A stretch of 39,058 bases of DNA, from contig PKEY01000012.1 of NCBI GenBank assembly GCA_002919265.1, positions 1 through 39,058 of the forward strand. Direction: 5' to 3'. This document shows positions 1-7,911 of the stretch, piece after piece. A program made the position numbers and the translations under genes. The DNA comes from Hyphomicrobiaceae bacterium. Its GTDB lineage: Bacteria > Pseudomonadota > Alphaproteobacteria > Rhizobiales > Hyphomicrobiaceae. The notes below the pieces were generated by a model. That model saw nothing but the letters and a program-made list of their open reading frames with translations, was not told the DNA's origin and did no database searches. How positions within the stretch are numbered: the first letter of the stretch is position 1; each line of letters begins with the position of its first letter.

Positions 1-1455
1 TCTCGCTTCCTCGGCATGGACTTCACGGTAGCCGTCTATGTCGGCCTTGTGGGCATCCTGCTCTGCTCGATGCTTGGCGGTATGAAAGCGGTGACCTGGA
101 CCCAGGTGGCGCAATACATTGTGCTGATCGTGGCCTACCTGATTCCGGTTATCATCCTGTCGACGCAAAAGTACGGCATCCCGGTGCCTCAGCTCACGTA
201 CGGGCAGGCTCTCCGTGATATTGCTGCGCTGGAACAGGGCATGTTGAGCAATGGTTTGGCCACCGCTCAAACGCTCAAACCGCACGTGCAGCCTTTCACG
301 ACTTACGACCCGCTCAACTACTTTGCGCTGATCCTGTGCTTGATGGTGGGCACGGCCTCGCTGCCGCACATTTTGATGCGCTACTTCACCACGCCATCGG
401 TGCGTGAAGCGCGCAAGTCGGTGGCTTGGTCGCTGTTCTTCATCTTCCTACTGTACTTCACCGCGCCAGCCTACGCGGCCTTCTCGAAGCTCGAAGTCTA
501 CTCGACCGTCATTGGTCGCGATTTCGACTCGATCCGGCCGTGGCTCTTTACCTACGGGAACCTCGGGCTGGTGAAAATTTGCGGCGTGAACGCAACGAGC
601 GTCGAGGCGATCAAGGAGGCTTGCAGTCAGGTTGCTGGACACCCCGGCGTCATCCGGTTGCAGGACTTCTCGATCGACACTGACGTGATCGTGCTCTCCA
701 CACCGGAAATCGCGGGCATGCCCTACGTGATCGCCGGTCTTGTCGCCGCCGGTGGCTTGGCTGCGGCTCTGTCGACTGCCGACGGTCTTCTGCTCGCCAT
801 CGCCAACGCGTTGTCGCACGACATCTACTACAAGATGCTCGACCCCAACGCCCCGACGGCGCGCCGTCTGATCATTGCCCGTATCCTGCTGTTGTCGGTG
901 GCCGTTGGCGCTGCCTATACGGCTTCCACAAAACCGGCCGACATTCTGTCGATGGTGGCCTGGGCGTTCTCGCTGGCAGCGGCGGGCATCTTCCCAGGGT
1001 TGGTGCTCGGCATCTGGTGGAAGCGCGCCAACACGCCAGGGTGTATTGCGGGAATGATCCTCGGCTTCGGGATCTGCCTGTACTACCTGGTCGGCACGCG
1101 CTACTTCGCCGTCAGCTTCTACGAGACATGGAGCTGGCTGTCGAACGCTTCGCCTGCGGCTATCGAGAAGTTCAACGAGCTCAAGGCGGCTTGGATGAAC
1201 GCGGCGGACGAAGCGGCCAAGCAGGCAGCCTGGGCGGCGCTCGACAAGCACGCGCAGACAATCGCCAACTGGTGGGGTGTCAGGAACATCTCGGCGGCCC
1301 TGTTCGGCCTGCCCGTTGGGTTCCTCGCCATCTGGATCGTATCGCTCCTTACGGCTCCGCCGTCCAAGGAGGTCCAGGAGATGGTCGACGCCACACGGCG
1401 TCCCCGCGGCCAGCCCATCATGCGCGACAAGGATGCCCCAGCAGCGGCTCATTAA
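1..1455 (+). CDS. Sodium:solute symporter (VC_2705-type), 3' part
   Basis: C-terminal part of an SSS-family cation:solute symporter, an inner-membrane importer of small carboxylates such as acetate. The frame is open to base 1, so the true start is upstream; the Met at base 16 lies inside the first visible transmembrane segment. About nine to ten hydrophobic helices are visible. Family-like stretches include GGMKAVTWTQVAQYIVL near the beginning, LPHILMRYFTTP around residue 120, and AGGLAAALSTADGLLLAIAN around residue 250, which matches the conserved SSS Ser/Thr-rich sodium site. A long soluble insert around residues 370-420 is rich in Ala and Glu. The VC_2705 subfamily is inferred from the overall layout; the substrate cannot be read from sequence. 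A strong terminator follows 25 bases after the TAA. Confidence 0.88.
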   Translation, partial: SRFLGMDFTVAVYVGLVGILLCSMLGGMKAVTWTQVAQYIVLIVAYLIPVIILSTQKYGIPVPQLTYGQALRDIAALEQGMLSNGLATAQTLKPHVQPFTTYDPLNYFALILCLMVGTASLPHILMRYFTTPSVREARKSVAWSLFFIFLLYFTAPAYAAFSKLEVYSTVIGRDFDSIRPWLFTYGNLGLVKICGVNATSVEAIKEACSQVAGHPGVIRLQDFSIDTDVIVLSTPEIAGMPYVIAGLVAAGGLAAALSTADGLLLAIANALSHDIYYKMLDPNAPTARRLIIARILLLSVAVGAAYTASTKPADILSMVAWAFSLAAAGIFPGLVLGIWWKRANTPGCIAGMILGFGICLYYLVGTRYFAVSFYETWSWLSNASPAAIEKFNELKAAWMNAADEAAKQAAWAALDKHAQTIANWWGVRNISAALFGLPVGFLAIWIVSLLTAPPSKEVQEMVDATRRPRGQPIMRDKDAPAAAH

Positions 1456-1480
1456 GGGCCTCTGGCATAACGGCAAGTTG

Positions 1481-1510
1481 GAGGGCGGGTCTTGCACCCG
1501 CCCTCTTTTT
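1481..1510 (+). terminator. Rho-independent terminator after the symporter
   Basis: Perfect 10-bp stem GAGGGCGGGT / ACCCGCCCTC around a 5-base loop, followed directly by five T. It ends the symporter transcript, so the next gene needs read-through or its own promoter in the 37 bases before its ATG. Confidence 0.93.
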
Positions 1511-1547
1511 CCGCAAGGATCGCCGCACCCGTGTTCAGGAATTCGCG

Positions 1548-1859
1548 ATGTCGGTAGCCGAAAACTTTTTCACGTACTGGTACTTCCACATCCCGAATTT
1601 CATCCTCGCCGCACTGATTTACACGCTCATCGGCCGCTATCTGCTGGGCCTCCTCTTCAGCAAGAAGCCAGAAGCCGTCATCCTGCGCGTGTTCGAGTCC
1701 ATCACGGACCCAATCTTGAAGGTGGTGCGGTTCATCACGCCCGCAGTCGTCCCAAACGGACTGGTTCTCGTCTTCGCGGTGGCCTGGCTGATGGCCGCAC
1801 GCATGTTCTGGTTTCTAACATGCGTCGCCGCGGGCATGTCTCCGTCGGTGGGGGTCTAG
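1548..1859 (+). CDS. YggT-like small integral membrane protein
   Basis: A 103-residue protein with two hydrophobic segments (about residues 13-36 and 66-92) joined by a loop containing ITDPILKVVRFITPAVVP. This matches the YggT family pattern of a segment ending in 'tdPilrpiRrilPp' before the second helix. YggT proteins are inner-membrane proteins with no firmly assigned biochemical role, linked in some bacteria to osmotic or cell-division phenotypes. The ATG is chosen because AGGA lies 7 bases upstream and the hydrophobic segment starts soon after; the open frame extends far upstream but overlaps the symporter without similarity. It follows the symporter terminator and sits 6 bases before the next gene. 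Family assignment is by pattern only. Confidence 0.72.
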   Translation: MSVAENFFTYWYFHIPNFILAALIYTLIGRYLLGLLFSKKPEAVILRVFESITDPILKVVRFITPAVVPNGLVLVFAVAWLMAARMFWFLTCVAAGMSPSVGV

Positions 1860-1865
1860 TTGGTC

Positions 1866-2213
1866 ATGACCGAGCTTGAGAACAGAGAAGACCTGCTGAA
1901 ACGAGACATCCTGCTCCTGGCGACGGCGGGCGTTTCAGTGCTCAACGGAATGCACTTTTCGCCCTACTTCGACCCCGTCTTCATCCTGCTCAAGCCCTTC
2001 ATCGCGGGCACGCTTCTCTCAACGCCGCTCGTCCTTTTTTATCTTACTTCCATCTTCACCTCGCTGATGACGCTGCTCATCGCGGGCATTCCGGCAGCTC
2101 TTTATGAGCGCTACCGCGGGCTGGAGGACAGCAACGCATCATCGCTCGGCATCTGGCTCGCCTGCACGCTCTTGCTGGCTATTCCGTCGTTCCTAGCCAT
2201 GGCCGGCGCGTAG
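1866..2213 (+). CDS. Small hypothetical membrane protein
   Basis: A 115-residue protein not recognised as a named family. After a charged N-terminus (MTELENREDLLKRD) there is a moderately hydrophobic stretch (15-30), a strong double segment (about 40-80) and a C-terminal helix (about 93-112), so three or four membrane crossings. The ATG at 1866 is preferred to the in-frame TTG at 1860 because it leaves room for the GGTGGGGG stretch 5-12 bases further upstream as a ribosome site. It begins 6 bases after the YggT-like gene and is probably cotranscribed with it. Its position behind a symporter suggests a role at the membrane, but the function is unknown. Confidence 0.72.
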   Translation: MTELENREDLLKRDILLLATAGVSVLNGMHFSPYFDPVFILLKPFIAGTLLSTPLVLFYLTSIFTSLMTLLIAGIPAALYERYRGLEDSNASSLGIWLACTLLLAIPSFLAMAGA

Positions 2214-2334
2214 TCACCCGCACGTTCTACGACATCCGCACCTAATCCAGTCCCGAGGAGGCCATCTCAGATTGGTGAGCCGCCGATCACATTTCTGCGT
2301 CTGCGCCGAAGCGTCTCTCGCCTGAGGAACGAAA

Positions 2335-2350
2335 TACGACTAAAGTCGTA
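2335..2350. promoter_or_regulatory. 16-bp perfect palindrome, probable operator
   Basis: TACGACTAAAGTCGTA is a perfect 7-bp inverted repeat with a 2-base centre, 44 bases before the ATG at 2395, and it runs into TATATG, which could be part of a -10 box. The geometry fits a dimeric repressor site. No known regulator is assigned. Confidence 0.45.
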
Positions 2351-2394
2351 TATGTCGCGAGTGCAGGCACATGCCTTGAGCGCGAGAGTGTCCA

Positions 2395-2775
2395 ATGGAA
2401 AAGATCGAACAGCTCGCCCACGCGTCGGTGGCCCGCGGCTGCGGCTTTGCCATGCTGGCCATTGCCATTCTAATGATCGGCTTATCCGCGCAGTTCGACG
2501 TTGCGTTGCGTGCCGGAGGGCTGAGTTGCTTGCTCATGTGCTTCGTTCTGATTGGCATGAGCTGGCGTGCCGCCACCACACCCTACAAGCAGACCGAACT
2601 CTGGTTGATGCTCGAGCCCACCGAGCGCCCTCAGCCCACCGTTGCGCAAGACATCATCAGTGCTGCGCGGCAAGAGGCGCTTCTGGAATTCGCCCTTCGC
2701 TCCGCGTGGCTCGCCCTGGCACTGCTCTCGATGGCCTTGTTATGGGGCCTCTTCCCAAGTAAAGCCGCGATGTAG
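2395..2775 (+). CDS. Hypothetical three-helix membrane protein
   Basis: A 126-residue protein of unknown function. Two adjacent hydrophobic helices (about residues 14-32 and 38-58) are followed by a soluble segment (60-98) with the conserved-looking element QDIISAARQEALLEFALR, then a third helix (about 100-120). The ATG at 2395 is the first in frame; GAGAGTG about 8 bases upstream is a weak ribosome site. The gene stands alone between a palindromic site upstream and a long geneless stretch downstream. A helical soluble part ending in a membrane anchor would suit a small membrane adaptor, but that is only inference. Confidence 0.68.
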   Translation: MEKIEQLAHASVARGCGFAMLAIAILMIGLSAQFDVALRAGGLSCLLMCFVLIGMSWRAATTPYKQTELWLMLEPTERPQPTVAQDIISAARQEALLEFALRSAWLALALLSMALLWGLFPSKAAM

Positions 2776-3201
2776 AGGATCAGGCTCACTTCGTCTGGCC
2801 ACGGCTTAATTTAACCGTCCGAATTTGTTTCTTTTTTCTCTCAGTTGTCGGTCAAATTCCGGCCACAACTGGGGGCTACCCCTTTGTTCCGCCCGGGGGG
2901 ACGCTGATTTCTGCAGCGTGGCACTCATGCCGATTCCATCCCCTGTAGCTCCGCCTCGCACCTCTCGCGGGCCGGACTACGTCAGTGCATGATGCGAACT
3001 GTTGTAGATGGAAGGTTCGCGCACTGATCCGGTGCAAGCAGCAACCCTAGACAGAAACGGATGACGCCAAAGCCCGTAAACTGCGTCCAGCCCCTGCTTG
3101 TTCGCCGCTCTTGCTCCTTGGGATGAGCAGATAGGCCCTCAGGCGGGCAGCAGACCTCGCTGTTCAGACGCCAGTCGGGCAATCCGGGGGAACATCTCAG
3201 T
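2776..3201. other. Geneless stretch with several strong hairpins
   Basis: No convincing protein gene on either strand. Three structures stand out. Hairpin 1 is ACAA-CT-GGGG-GCTA-CCCC-T-TTGT at 2865-2887. Element 2 is a three-way junction: GGGG 2897-2900 with CCCC 2940-2943, enclosing ACGCTG/CAGCGT (2901-2919) and GGCA/TGCC (2920-2931). Element 3 is an 18-bp rod at 2972-3032 made of CCGGA/TCCGG, TCAGTGC/GCACTGA and GCGAAC/GTTCGC, with two 5-base bulges, both on the 5' side. This could be a small RNA, a long 5' leader of the peptidase gene at 3202, or the relic of an insertion-sequence end. A 40-codon minus-strand frame (2931-2809) also exists but has no support. The strand of any RNA is undecided. 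Confidence 0.4.
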
Positions 3202-3867
3202 ATGAGTACCGTGAGTTCTATGCGCGGCTTCGCGTGCGGAGCCGGTGACGCCGTTCGTGTGCGCGCCAGACAATTCGTCCTTGCTTTGGCATTTGGCTCA
3301 GCGGCGCTGATGGTGGCACCAGAAGTAAGCCGCGCAGACAGTGGAAACGAATGGTTGCGGGAGACTTTCGCTAGATCGTCGGCACAAAGGTTCGACTCTG
3401 AGAGATACTACAGAAAACCCTCCCGCAAGTTTGCAAAGCCAAGTAAACTCGGCGCTTATCTGCCGGAAAAAGAACGTCCTCGGCGGAAAAAATCGAACCA
3501 CGTAAGGACAGCCAGTCTCGGGCCCACGCCCATTCCCTCCGCGCCCTCGGAGCCCGTCACGGGTGGTGGCAAGGTTCGTTGGGTGGCGAATGCCAACTGC
3601 CTGACACCCAGTCTGCGGAGCGTCATCAATCACATTGCTGCAAATTACGGATCAGTCCGTGTGAACTCGACGTGCCGCAGCCGAGCGCACAACCGTCGTG
3701 TGGGCGGTGCTCCGCGCTCGTATCACCTGACGGGCAACGCAGCGGACATTCGGGTCTTCGGCAATGTCCGGGCTGTGTACGCTTATCTCAAGACCGCGGT
3801 CGGCGGATTGAAGCACTACGGCGGCGGCCTGTTCCACATCGATACAGGTCCGCGCCGGCGGTGGTGA
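3202..3867 (+). CDS. Exported M15-type (YcbK/DUF882-like) peptidase
   Basis: A 221-residue protein with a probable Sec signal peptide (Arg-rich start, hydrophobic core about 25-38, likely cleavage after SRA near residue 45). A basic, low-complexity linker (about 60-120) leads to a C-terminal Peptidase_M15 domain. The zinc-site residues of the M15 fold are visible: His175 and Asp182 in SYHLTGNAADIRV, and the last His212 in LFHIDTG. The family cleaves D-amino-acid bonds in peptidoglycan or acts as a murein-binding relative, so the protein probably works in the periplasm on cell-wall peptides. GGGGGAA 9 bases before the ATG supports the start. It is a single gene, convergent with the AsmA-like gene. 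The long basic linker is unusual and may bind the wall or nucleoid-free murein. Confidence 0.85.
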   Translation: MSTVSSMRGFACGAGDAVRVRARQFVLALAFGSAALMVAPEVSRADSGNEWLRETFARSSAQRFDSERYYRKPSRKFAKPSKLGAYLPEKERPRRKKSNHVRTASLGPTPIPSAPSEPVTGGGKVRWVANANCLTPSLRSVINHIAANYGSVRVNSTCRSRAHNRRVGGAPRSYHLTGNAADIRVFGNVRAVYAYLKTAVGGLKHYGGGLFHIDTGPRRRW

Positions 3868-3881
3868 CGTAACAGAGACGG

Positions 3882-3902
3882 GCCGGCGATCAGAGCGCCG
3901 GC
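3882..3902. terminator. Hairpin between convergent genes
   Basis: Perfect 7-bp stem GCCGGCG / CGCCGGC with a 7-base loop, followed by a second smaller repeat (TCGAC...GTCGA). It lies between the stops of the peptidase and the AsmA-like gene. There is no T-run on either side, so termination is inferred from position. Confidence 0.5.
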
Positions 3903-3924
3903 TCGACACTCACGAGTCGAATTG

Positions 3925-5658
3925 TCAGCGCTCGACGAAAATGCTCGGCGCTGTCCACGGCCCGCGAAGCACCAGGACGTCGGGCTCTGTTTTCTTCGCA
4001 GCGGCCTCCGGCAGAGCATCCATCAGCAGCCGCAGGTCCAGTTGTTGTGATTGCAGGCTGATGGTTCCCATAGCCTTGAGCAGGTTTCCACCAGATCTTA
4101 CCTCGACCTGCTCGCTGGCCATGATCCCCTTATCGATACGGAACTTGGCCTCAAGTCCCTCCACAGACGTTTGGCCCTGAAGCGCGTTGTTCCAGCCCTC
4201 GACGCCACCTTCTTGGGCTGCTGCCAGCAACTCCTTCACGTCGATCCCAAGCCGGCCACCCTCATTGAGGTGGAACGTCACCTTGCCGCGCGCACCATTC
4301 ACAAGTTCCGAAACGGATTGCCCGTCACCTGTGAGATCGATGGCGATGTTTGACAGTCCGTGCACGGCAGTACGGCCAAGCAACACCATGGAGGCATTCG
4401 CCGCGTCGAAGTCCTCAAGCTTCACACGAATGCCCACGTGGGGCAACGAACCCGAAAGATCCGCTGTCAGCTGACCACTCGCCCTCCCGTTGTCGACGCC
4501 TAACTCAGCAACATCAGCGAGAATCCGCCCATTTTTTATGGAGAGCGAAGCCGCAAACCGCCCCAGCTTCCATTGACCCACGGAAAGCTGCGCAGCCGAA
4601 AGGCGGAGGTCCGCATTGATGGGCGCGGACAGATAATTCGAGATGTCGGTTTGGTCGGTGCGGGCCCAATCGAGAAAATTGGAGAGCAGGTCGCCCTGCC
4701 CCGCGTCCGCAAAGTACGGGGTCAGGTCCAGCGACTTCATTGCAAGCGTGCCGGTGACCGCGGGCCTGTCGCCGGTCATGTTCAAGGTGAGCGTGCCCGT
4801 CGCGTCGTTCCCATCCATCCGGAAAGTGGCTTTGTCAAAGGCCATTGACGGGCCTTGCCAGCTGAGATCGCCACGGATGTCGGCGTTCTTCAGGCCTGGA
4901 CCAGAAGCCCACTCCGCCCCGAACCAACGCGCCAGATCGCGCAGATTACTCGTGAGAACCTCGATCCGCCCCTGCAGGCCAAGCGTACCCGCAATGGCGA
5001 CTTGGCCCTCGAAAAACATGTCGATGAGAGGTGATTTGAGGCGCAGCTTCATAGGAAGGGAGGCAGTAGCCTCTCCGCCAAGCACGGAAGGCGCAGATAT
5101 GTCGAACGCGACTTCCTGACCGCGCAGGTTGCCGGTTCCGCGGATTGTCACGTTGTTTCTGCGACTGGCGAGAACCTCCGCCGTAACGTTCTCTAACTTT
5201 TGGCTGTGCCCATCCGGGAGGGTGATCTCGACGCTGCTGTTGCGGATTGCCAGCGATTGGAAATTGAGAGCGCGAATTGCATCCGTGAACAGCGCAGCCC
5301 CACCAACAGCGCCAGCAGTCTGCAATTTCTCTTTACTGCCGATCCTGAAGTTACCGCCGTCAATGATGAGGCGCGCGGTTCCATCCTGTAGGATGGCAGC
5401 ATCGGGACGTACGCGGGCTTTTTGCTGCGGATCGAGGTCAATCGTGCCACCTTCGACGCTGACGCGCAGCGCAGGAGTGATCTCCGTTGGCACGAGGATC
5501 TGCTCCGCCTCGCGCGCCGCCGCGAAGACGGCGACGTTGGAGAGCCTGATCTCACGCGCATCGAAGTTGAAGACCAGAGGGGCGGAGATACCCAGCGCAA
5601 CGCACGAGACAACAAGCGCAACGGCCAAGAAGAGCCTGCCGGGCCTGATGTTCTGCAT
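3925..5658 (-). CDS. AsmA-family protein
   Basis: A 577-residue AsmA-like protein. One N-terminal transmembrane helix (about residues 8-28) anchors it in the inner membrane; the rest is a long beta-rich periplasmic body with repeated patterns such as 'aDlsGslPhvgirvkledfD' (about 405-425) typical of the AsmA C-terminal region. AsmA relatives form hydrophobic grooves that bridge the envelope and are linked to phospholipid transport to the outer membrane; family membership is seen, the exact role is inferred. The start has GAGGGAG about 9 bases upstream on the minus strand. It is a single gene, convergent with the peptidase and divergent from the acetoacetyl-CoA synthetase gene 242 bases away. 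The length is about that of short AsmA proteins. Confidence 0.85.
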   Translation of the reverse strand: MQNIRPGRLFLAVALVVSCVALGISAPLVFNFDAREIRLSNVAVFAAAREAEQILVPTEITPALRVSVEGGTIDLDPQQKARVRPDAAILQDGTARLIIDGGNFRIGSKEKLQTAGAVGGAALFTDAIRALNFQSLAIRNSSVEITLPDGHSQKLENVTAEVLASRRNNVTIRGTGNLRGQEVAFDISAPSVLGGEATASLPMKLRLKSPLIDMFFEGQVAIAGTLGLQGRIEVLTSNLRDLARWFGAEWASGPGLKNADIRGDLSWQGPSMAFDKATFRMDGNDATGTLTLNMTGDRPAVTGTLAMKSLDLTPYFADAGQGDLLSNFLDWARTDQTDISNYLSAPINADLRLSAAQLSVGQWKLGRFAASLSIKNGRILADVAELGVDNGRASGQLTADLSGSLPHVGIRVKLEDFDAANASMVLLGRTAVHGLSNIAIDLTGDGQSVSELVNGARGKVTFHLNEGGRLGIDVKELLAAAQEGGVEGWNNALQGQTSVEGLEAKFRIDKGIMASEQVEVRSGGNLLKAMGTISLQSQQLDLRLLMDALPEAAAKKTEPDVLVLRGPWTAPSIFVER

Positions 5659-5900
5659 ATTATGCGGGCTCCCTCGTCGTATCCGACGCTATTCTCGTGC
5701 CTGGGTCGAACCGGCGAACGCCGAGCGCAAGCAAGCGTGTCCCTTGGTCATCAGCCCATAGCCTTCTTAACTGGTCGCCCTGGGCTAGGCAAGAGAACGC
5801 TTGCGTGTATTCACGCTGCCTCGAATCAGTCACTGCACCATATTTGATTTGCGGCCCACCCGGGTATATCGAAGTCGCGTGGGTGTGAAGGAGAACACGA

Positions 5901-7877
5901 ATGAACCAGCCGCTCTGGTCGCCGGGAGACGCCCGTAAAGCTGACACGAACATGGCGCGATTCAGCCAGTGGGCAAGCGCGAAGCTCGGCCGCGACCTAT
6001 CGGACTACAGGGCATTGCACGCGGCCTCGATCGAGGATCCAGCCTGGTTCTGGAGCAGCCTTTGGGATTACGCCAGTGTCATCGGCGAAAAGGGCGTTCC
6101 TCCCTATCTCGTAGACGCTCACAAGATGCCGGGGGCGAAGTTCTTCCCGGAAGCACGTCTCAACTTCGCCGAGAATGTCTTAGCGCGGCTTCTGGAAGGC
6201 GACGCGCTAGTCTTCTGGGGCGAGGACAAGGTCAAACGTCGCATGTCGAGCACCGAGCTGCGGCGGCAGGCGGCGCAGGTTCAATCCATGCTGCGCGCGG
6301 CCGGTGTGACGGCAGGCGATCGGGTCGCGGCAATCCTTCCCAATATGCCGGAGGCTATCACCGCTGTCCTCGGCGCCACAGCCGAGGGTGCAGTGTGGTC
6401 ATCATGCTCACCGGATTTCGGCGTGCAGGGTGTGCTCGACCGATTCGGCCAGATCGAGCCGAAGGTGTTGATTGCCTGCGACGGCTACTACTACGCGGGC
6501 AAGACCATAGAGCTCACAGAGCGCCTCACTGAGATCGTCTCGAAGCTGCCTTCCGTCGAGAAGGTGGTCATCGTGTCCTACCTGGGCCAGGCCGCTTCGG
6601 TGGTCGACAAGCTCAACGCGGTGTTGGGGCGCGGCAAGATCGCGGAGACGTGGGCTGAAGCGGTGCTGTCTCAAGAGGCGGAAACGCCCACCTTCAACCG
6701 TCTGCCCTTCGCGCACCCGCTCTACATTCTCTTCTCATCGGGCACGACCGGCGTGCCGAAGTGCATCGTCCATTCGGCCGGCGGCACGCTGCTCAAGCAC
6801 ATTTGCGAGCAGCATCTGCACTCCGACATCAAGCCTGGCGACCGCGTGTTCTACTTCACGACACTGGGCTGGATGATGTGGAACTGGCTCGTGACCTGCC
6901 TCGGGTCCGGCGCGACGTTGCTGCTCTACGATGGCTCGCCGTTCTATCCGTCAAACCGCATCCTCTGGGATTACGCCGCGGAGGAAGGCTGCACCCACTT
7001 CGGAACATCGGCGAAGTACATCGACGCGCTCAAGAAGTCTGGGCTCGAGCCGCGCACGTCCCACAAGCTCGACACGGTACGCGTTGTTCTCTCGACAGGT
7101 TCGCCGCTTGCGCCTGAGAGCTTCGATTACGTCTACGAACACATCAAACCTGACGTGCACCTCGCCTCGATCTCAGGAGGGACGGACATCGTGGGCTGCT
7201 TCGTGCTGGGCATTCCCACCGAGCCGGTCTGGCGCGGGGAAATTCAGGGGCCCGGCCTCGGCATGGCCGTCGACGTGTTCGATGACGAGGGCAAGCCGCT
7301 GAGGCGCGGCAAGGGCGAGCTCGTCTGCGTGCGACCCTTCCCGTCGATGCCAATCTGCTTCTGGAACGACCCTGACGGACAGAAGTACACCGGCGCCTAC
7401 TTCTCGCGCTTTGAGAACGTCTGGCACCACGGTGACTTCGCCGAGTGGACCGAACACGGCGGCATGATCATCCACGGGCGCTCAGATGCCACGCTCAATC
7501 CGGGCGGCGTGCGCATCGGCACGGCGGAGATTTACCGTCAGGTTGAGAAACTGCCAGAGGTCCAGGAGTCGATCGTTATCGGCCAGGAGTGGGAGGGCGA
7601 TGTTCGCGTCGTCCTGTTCGTAGTGCTGAAACCCGGCTTGAAGCTCGACGACGCACTCATCGACCGCATCAAGACCCAGATCCGCACGGGCGCGAGCCCG
7701 CGCCATGTGCCGGCAAAGGTCATTCAGGTAGCCGACATTCCCCGCACGAAATCCGGCAAGATCACCGAGCTCGCCGTGCGCGACGTGGTGCACGGACGCG
7801 AGGTGAAGAACAAGGAAGCCCTCGCCAATCCGGAGGCGCTCGAGCTGTTCCGGAACCTGCCGGAGTTGCAAACCTAG
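5901..7877 (+). CDS. Acetoacetyl-CoA synthetase (acetoacetate-CoA ligase)
   Basis: A 658-residue member of the ANL adenylate-forming family, full length for acetoacetate-CoA ligase (usually 650-670). It would activate acetoacetate with ATP and CoA in the cytoplasm, feeding ketone bodies or polyhydroxybutyrate breakdown products into acetyl-CoA. The N-terminal acetyl-CoA-synthetase-like region is present ([33 protein letters not shown]). The P-loop-like [18 protein letters not shown] is at about 276-295, the A5-type [13 protein letters not shown] around 423, [15 protein letters not shown] around 530, and the catalytic lysine loop [10 protein letters not shown] near 615-622. The WSP start and SGGTDI motif separate it from acetyl-CoA synthetase. 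AAGGAGAA ends 5 bases before the ATG. No beta-ketothiolase or PHB gene is adjacent. Confidence 0.95.
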   Translation: MNQPLWSPGDARKADTNMARFSQWASAKLGRDLSDYRALHAASIEDPAWFWSSLWDYASVIGEKGVPPYLVDAHKMPGAKFFPEARLNFAENVLARLLEGDALVFWGEDKVKRRMSSTELRRQAAQVQSMLRAAGVTAGDRVAAILPNMPEAITAVLGATAEGAVWSSCSPDFGVQGVLDRFGQIEPKVLIACDGYYYAGKTIELTERLTEIVSKLPSVEKVVIVSYLGQAASVVDKLNAVLGRGKIAETWAEAVLSQEAETPTFNRLPFAHPLYILFSSGTTGVPKCIVHSAGGTLLKHICEQHLHSDIKPGDRVFYFTTLGWMMWNWLVTCLGSGATLLLYDGSPFYPSNRILWDYAAEEGCTHFGTSAKYIDALKKSGLEPRTSHKLDTVRVVLSTGSPLAPESFDYVYEHIKPDVHLASISGGTDIVGCFVLGIPTEPVWRGEIQGPGLGMAVDVFDDEGKPLRRGKGELVCVRPFPSMPICFWNDPDGQKYTGAYFSRFENVWHHGDFAEWTEHGGMIIHGRSDATLNPGGVRIGTAEIYRQVEKLPEVQESIVIGQEWEGDVRVVLFVVLKPGLKLDDALIDRIKTQIRTGASPRHVPAKVIQVADIPRTKSGKITELAVRDVVHGREVKNKEALANPEALELFRNLPELQT

Positions 7878-7886
7878 AAGTGGACG

Positions 7887-7911
7887 AAGCGGGCCAACTT
7901 AGGGCCCGCTT
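7887..7911. terminator. Bidirectional terminator hairpin
   Basis: Perfect 9-bp stem AAGCGGGCC / GGCCCGCTT with a 7-base loop, 9 bases after the synthetase stop. The TAA of the minus-strand permease (7899-7901) sits in the loop, so both convergent transcripts end here. Confidence 0.75.

Noticed and set aside
448-1497. 349-codon minus-strand frame opposite the symporter
   Set aside because: Antisense shadow of a GC-rich gene; low-complexity, Arg-rich product with no domain, whereas the plus strand encodes a clear SSS transporter.
2809-2931. 40-codon minus-strand frame ending in a basic tail
   Set aside because: It has a tolerable ribosome site, but length and composition are within chance and nothing supports expression.
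3030-3050. CCGGTGCAAGCAGC resembling the SRP RNA core
   Set aside because: The SRP tetraloop and its closing CC/GG pairs are missing, so it is not a 4.5S RNA gene.
2982-3182. 66-codon minus-strand frame in the geneless stretch
   Set aside because: No ribosome site, no family resemblance, and it overlaps the hairpin-rich element.
3160-3190. Possible cobalamin-riboswitch box before the peptidase gene
   Set aside because: The GCCAG and GGGC pieces do not form the conserved B12 box, and the downstream peptidase has no cobalamin link.
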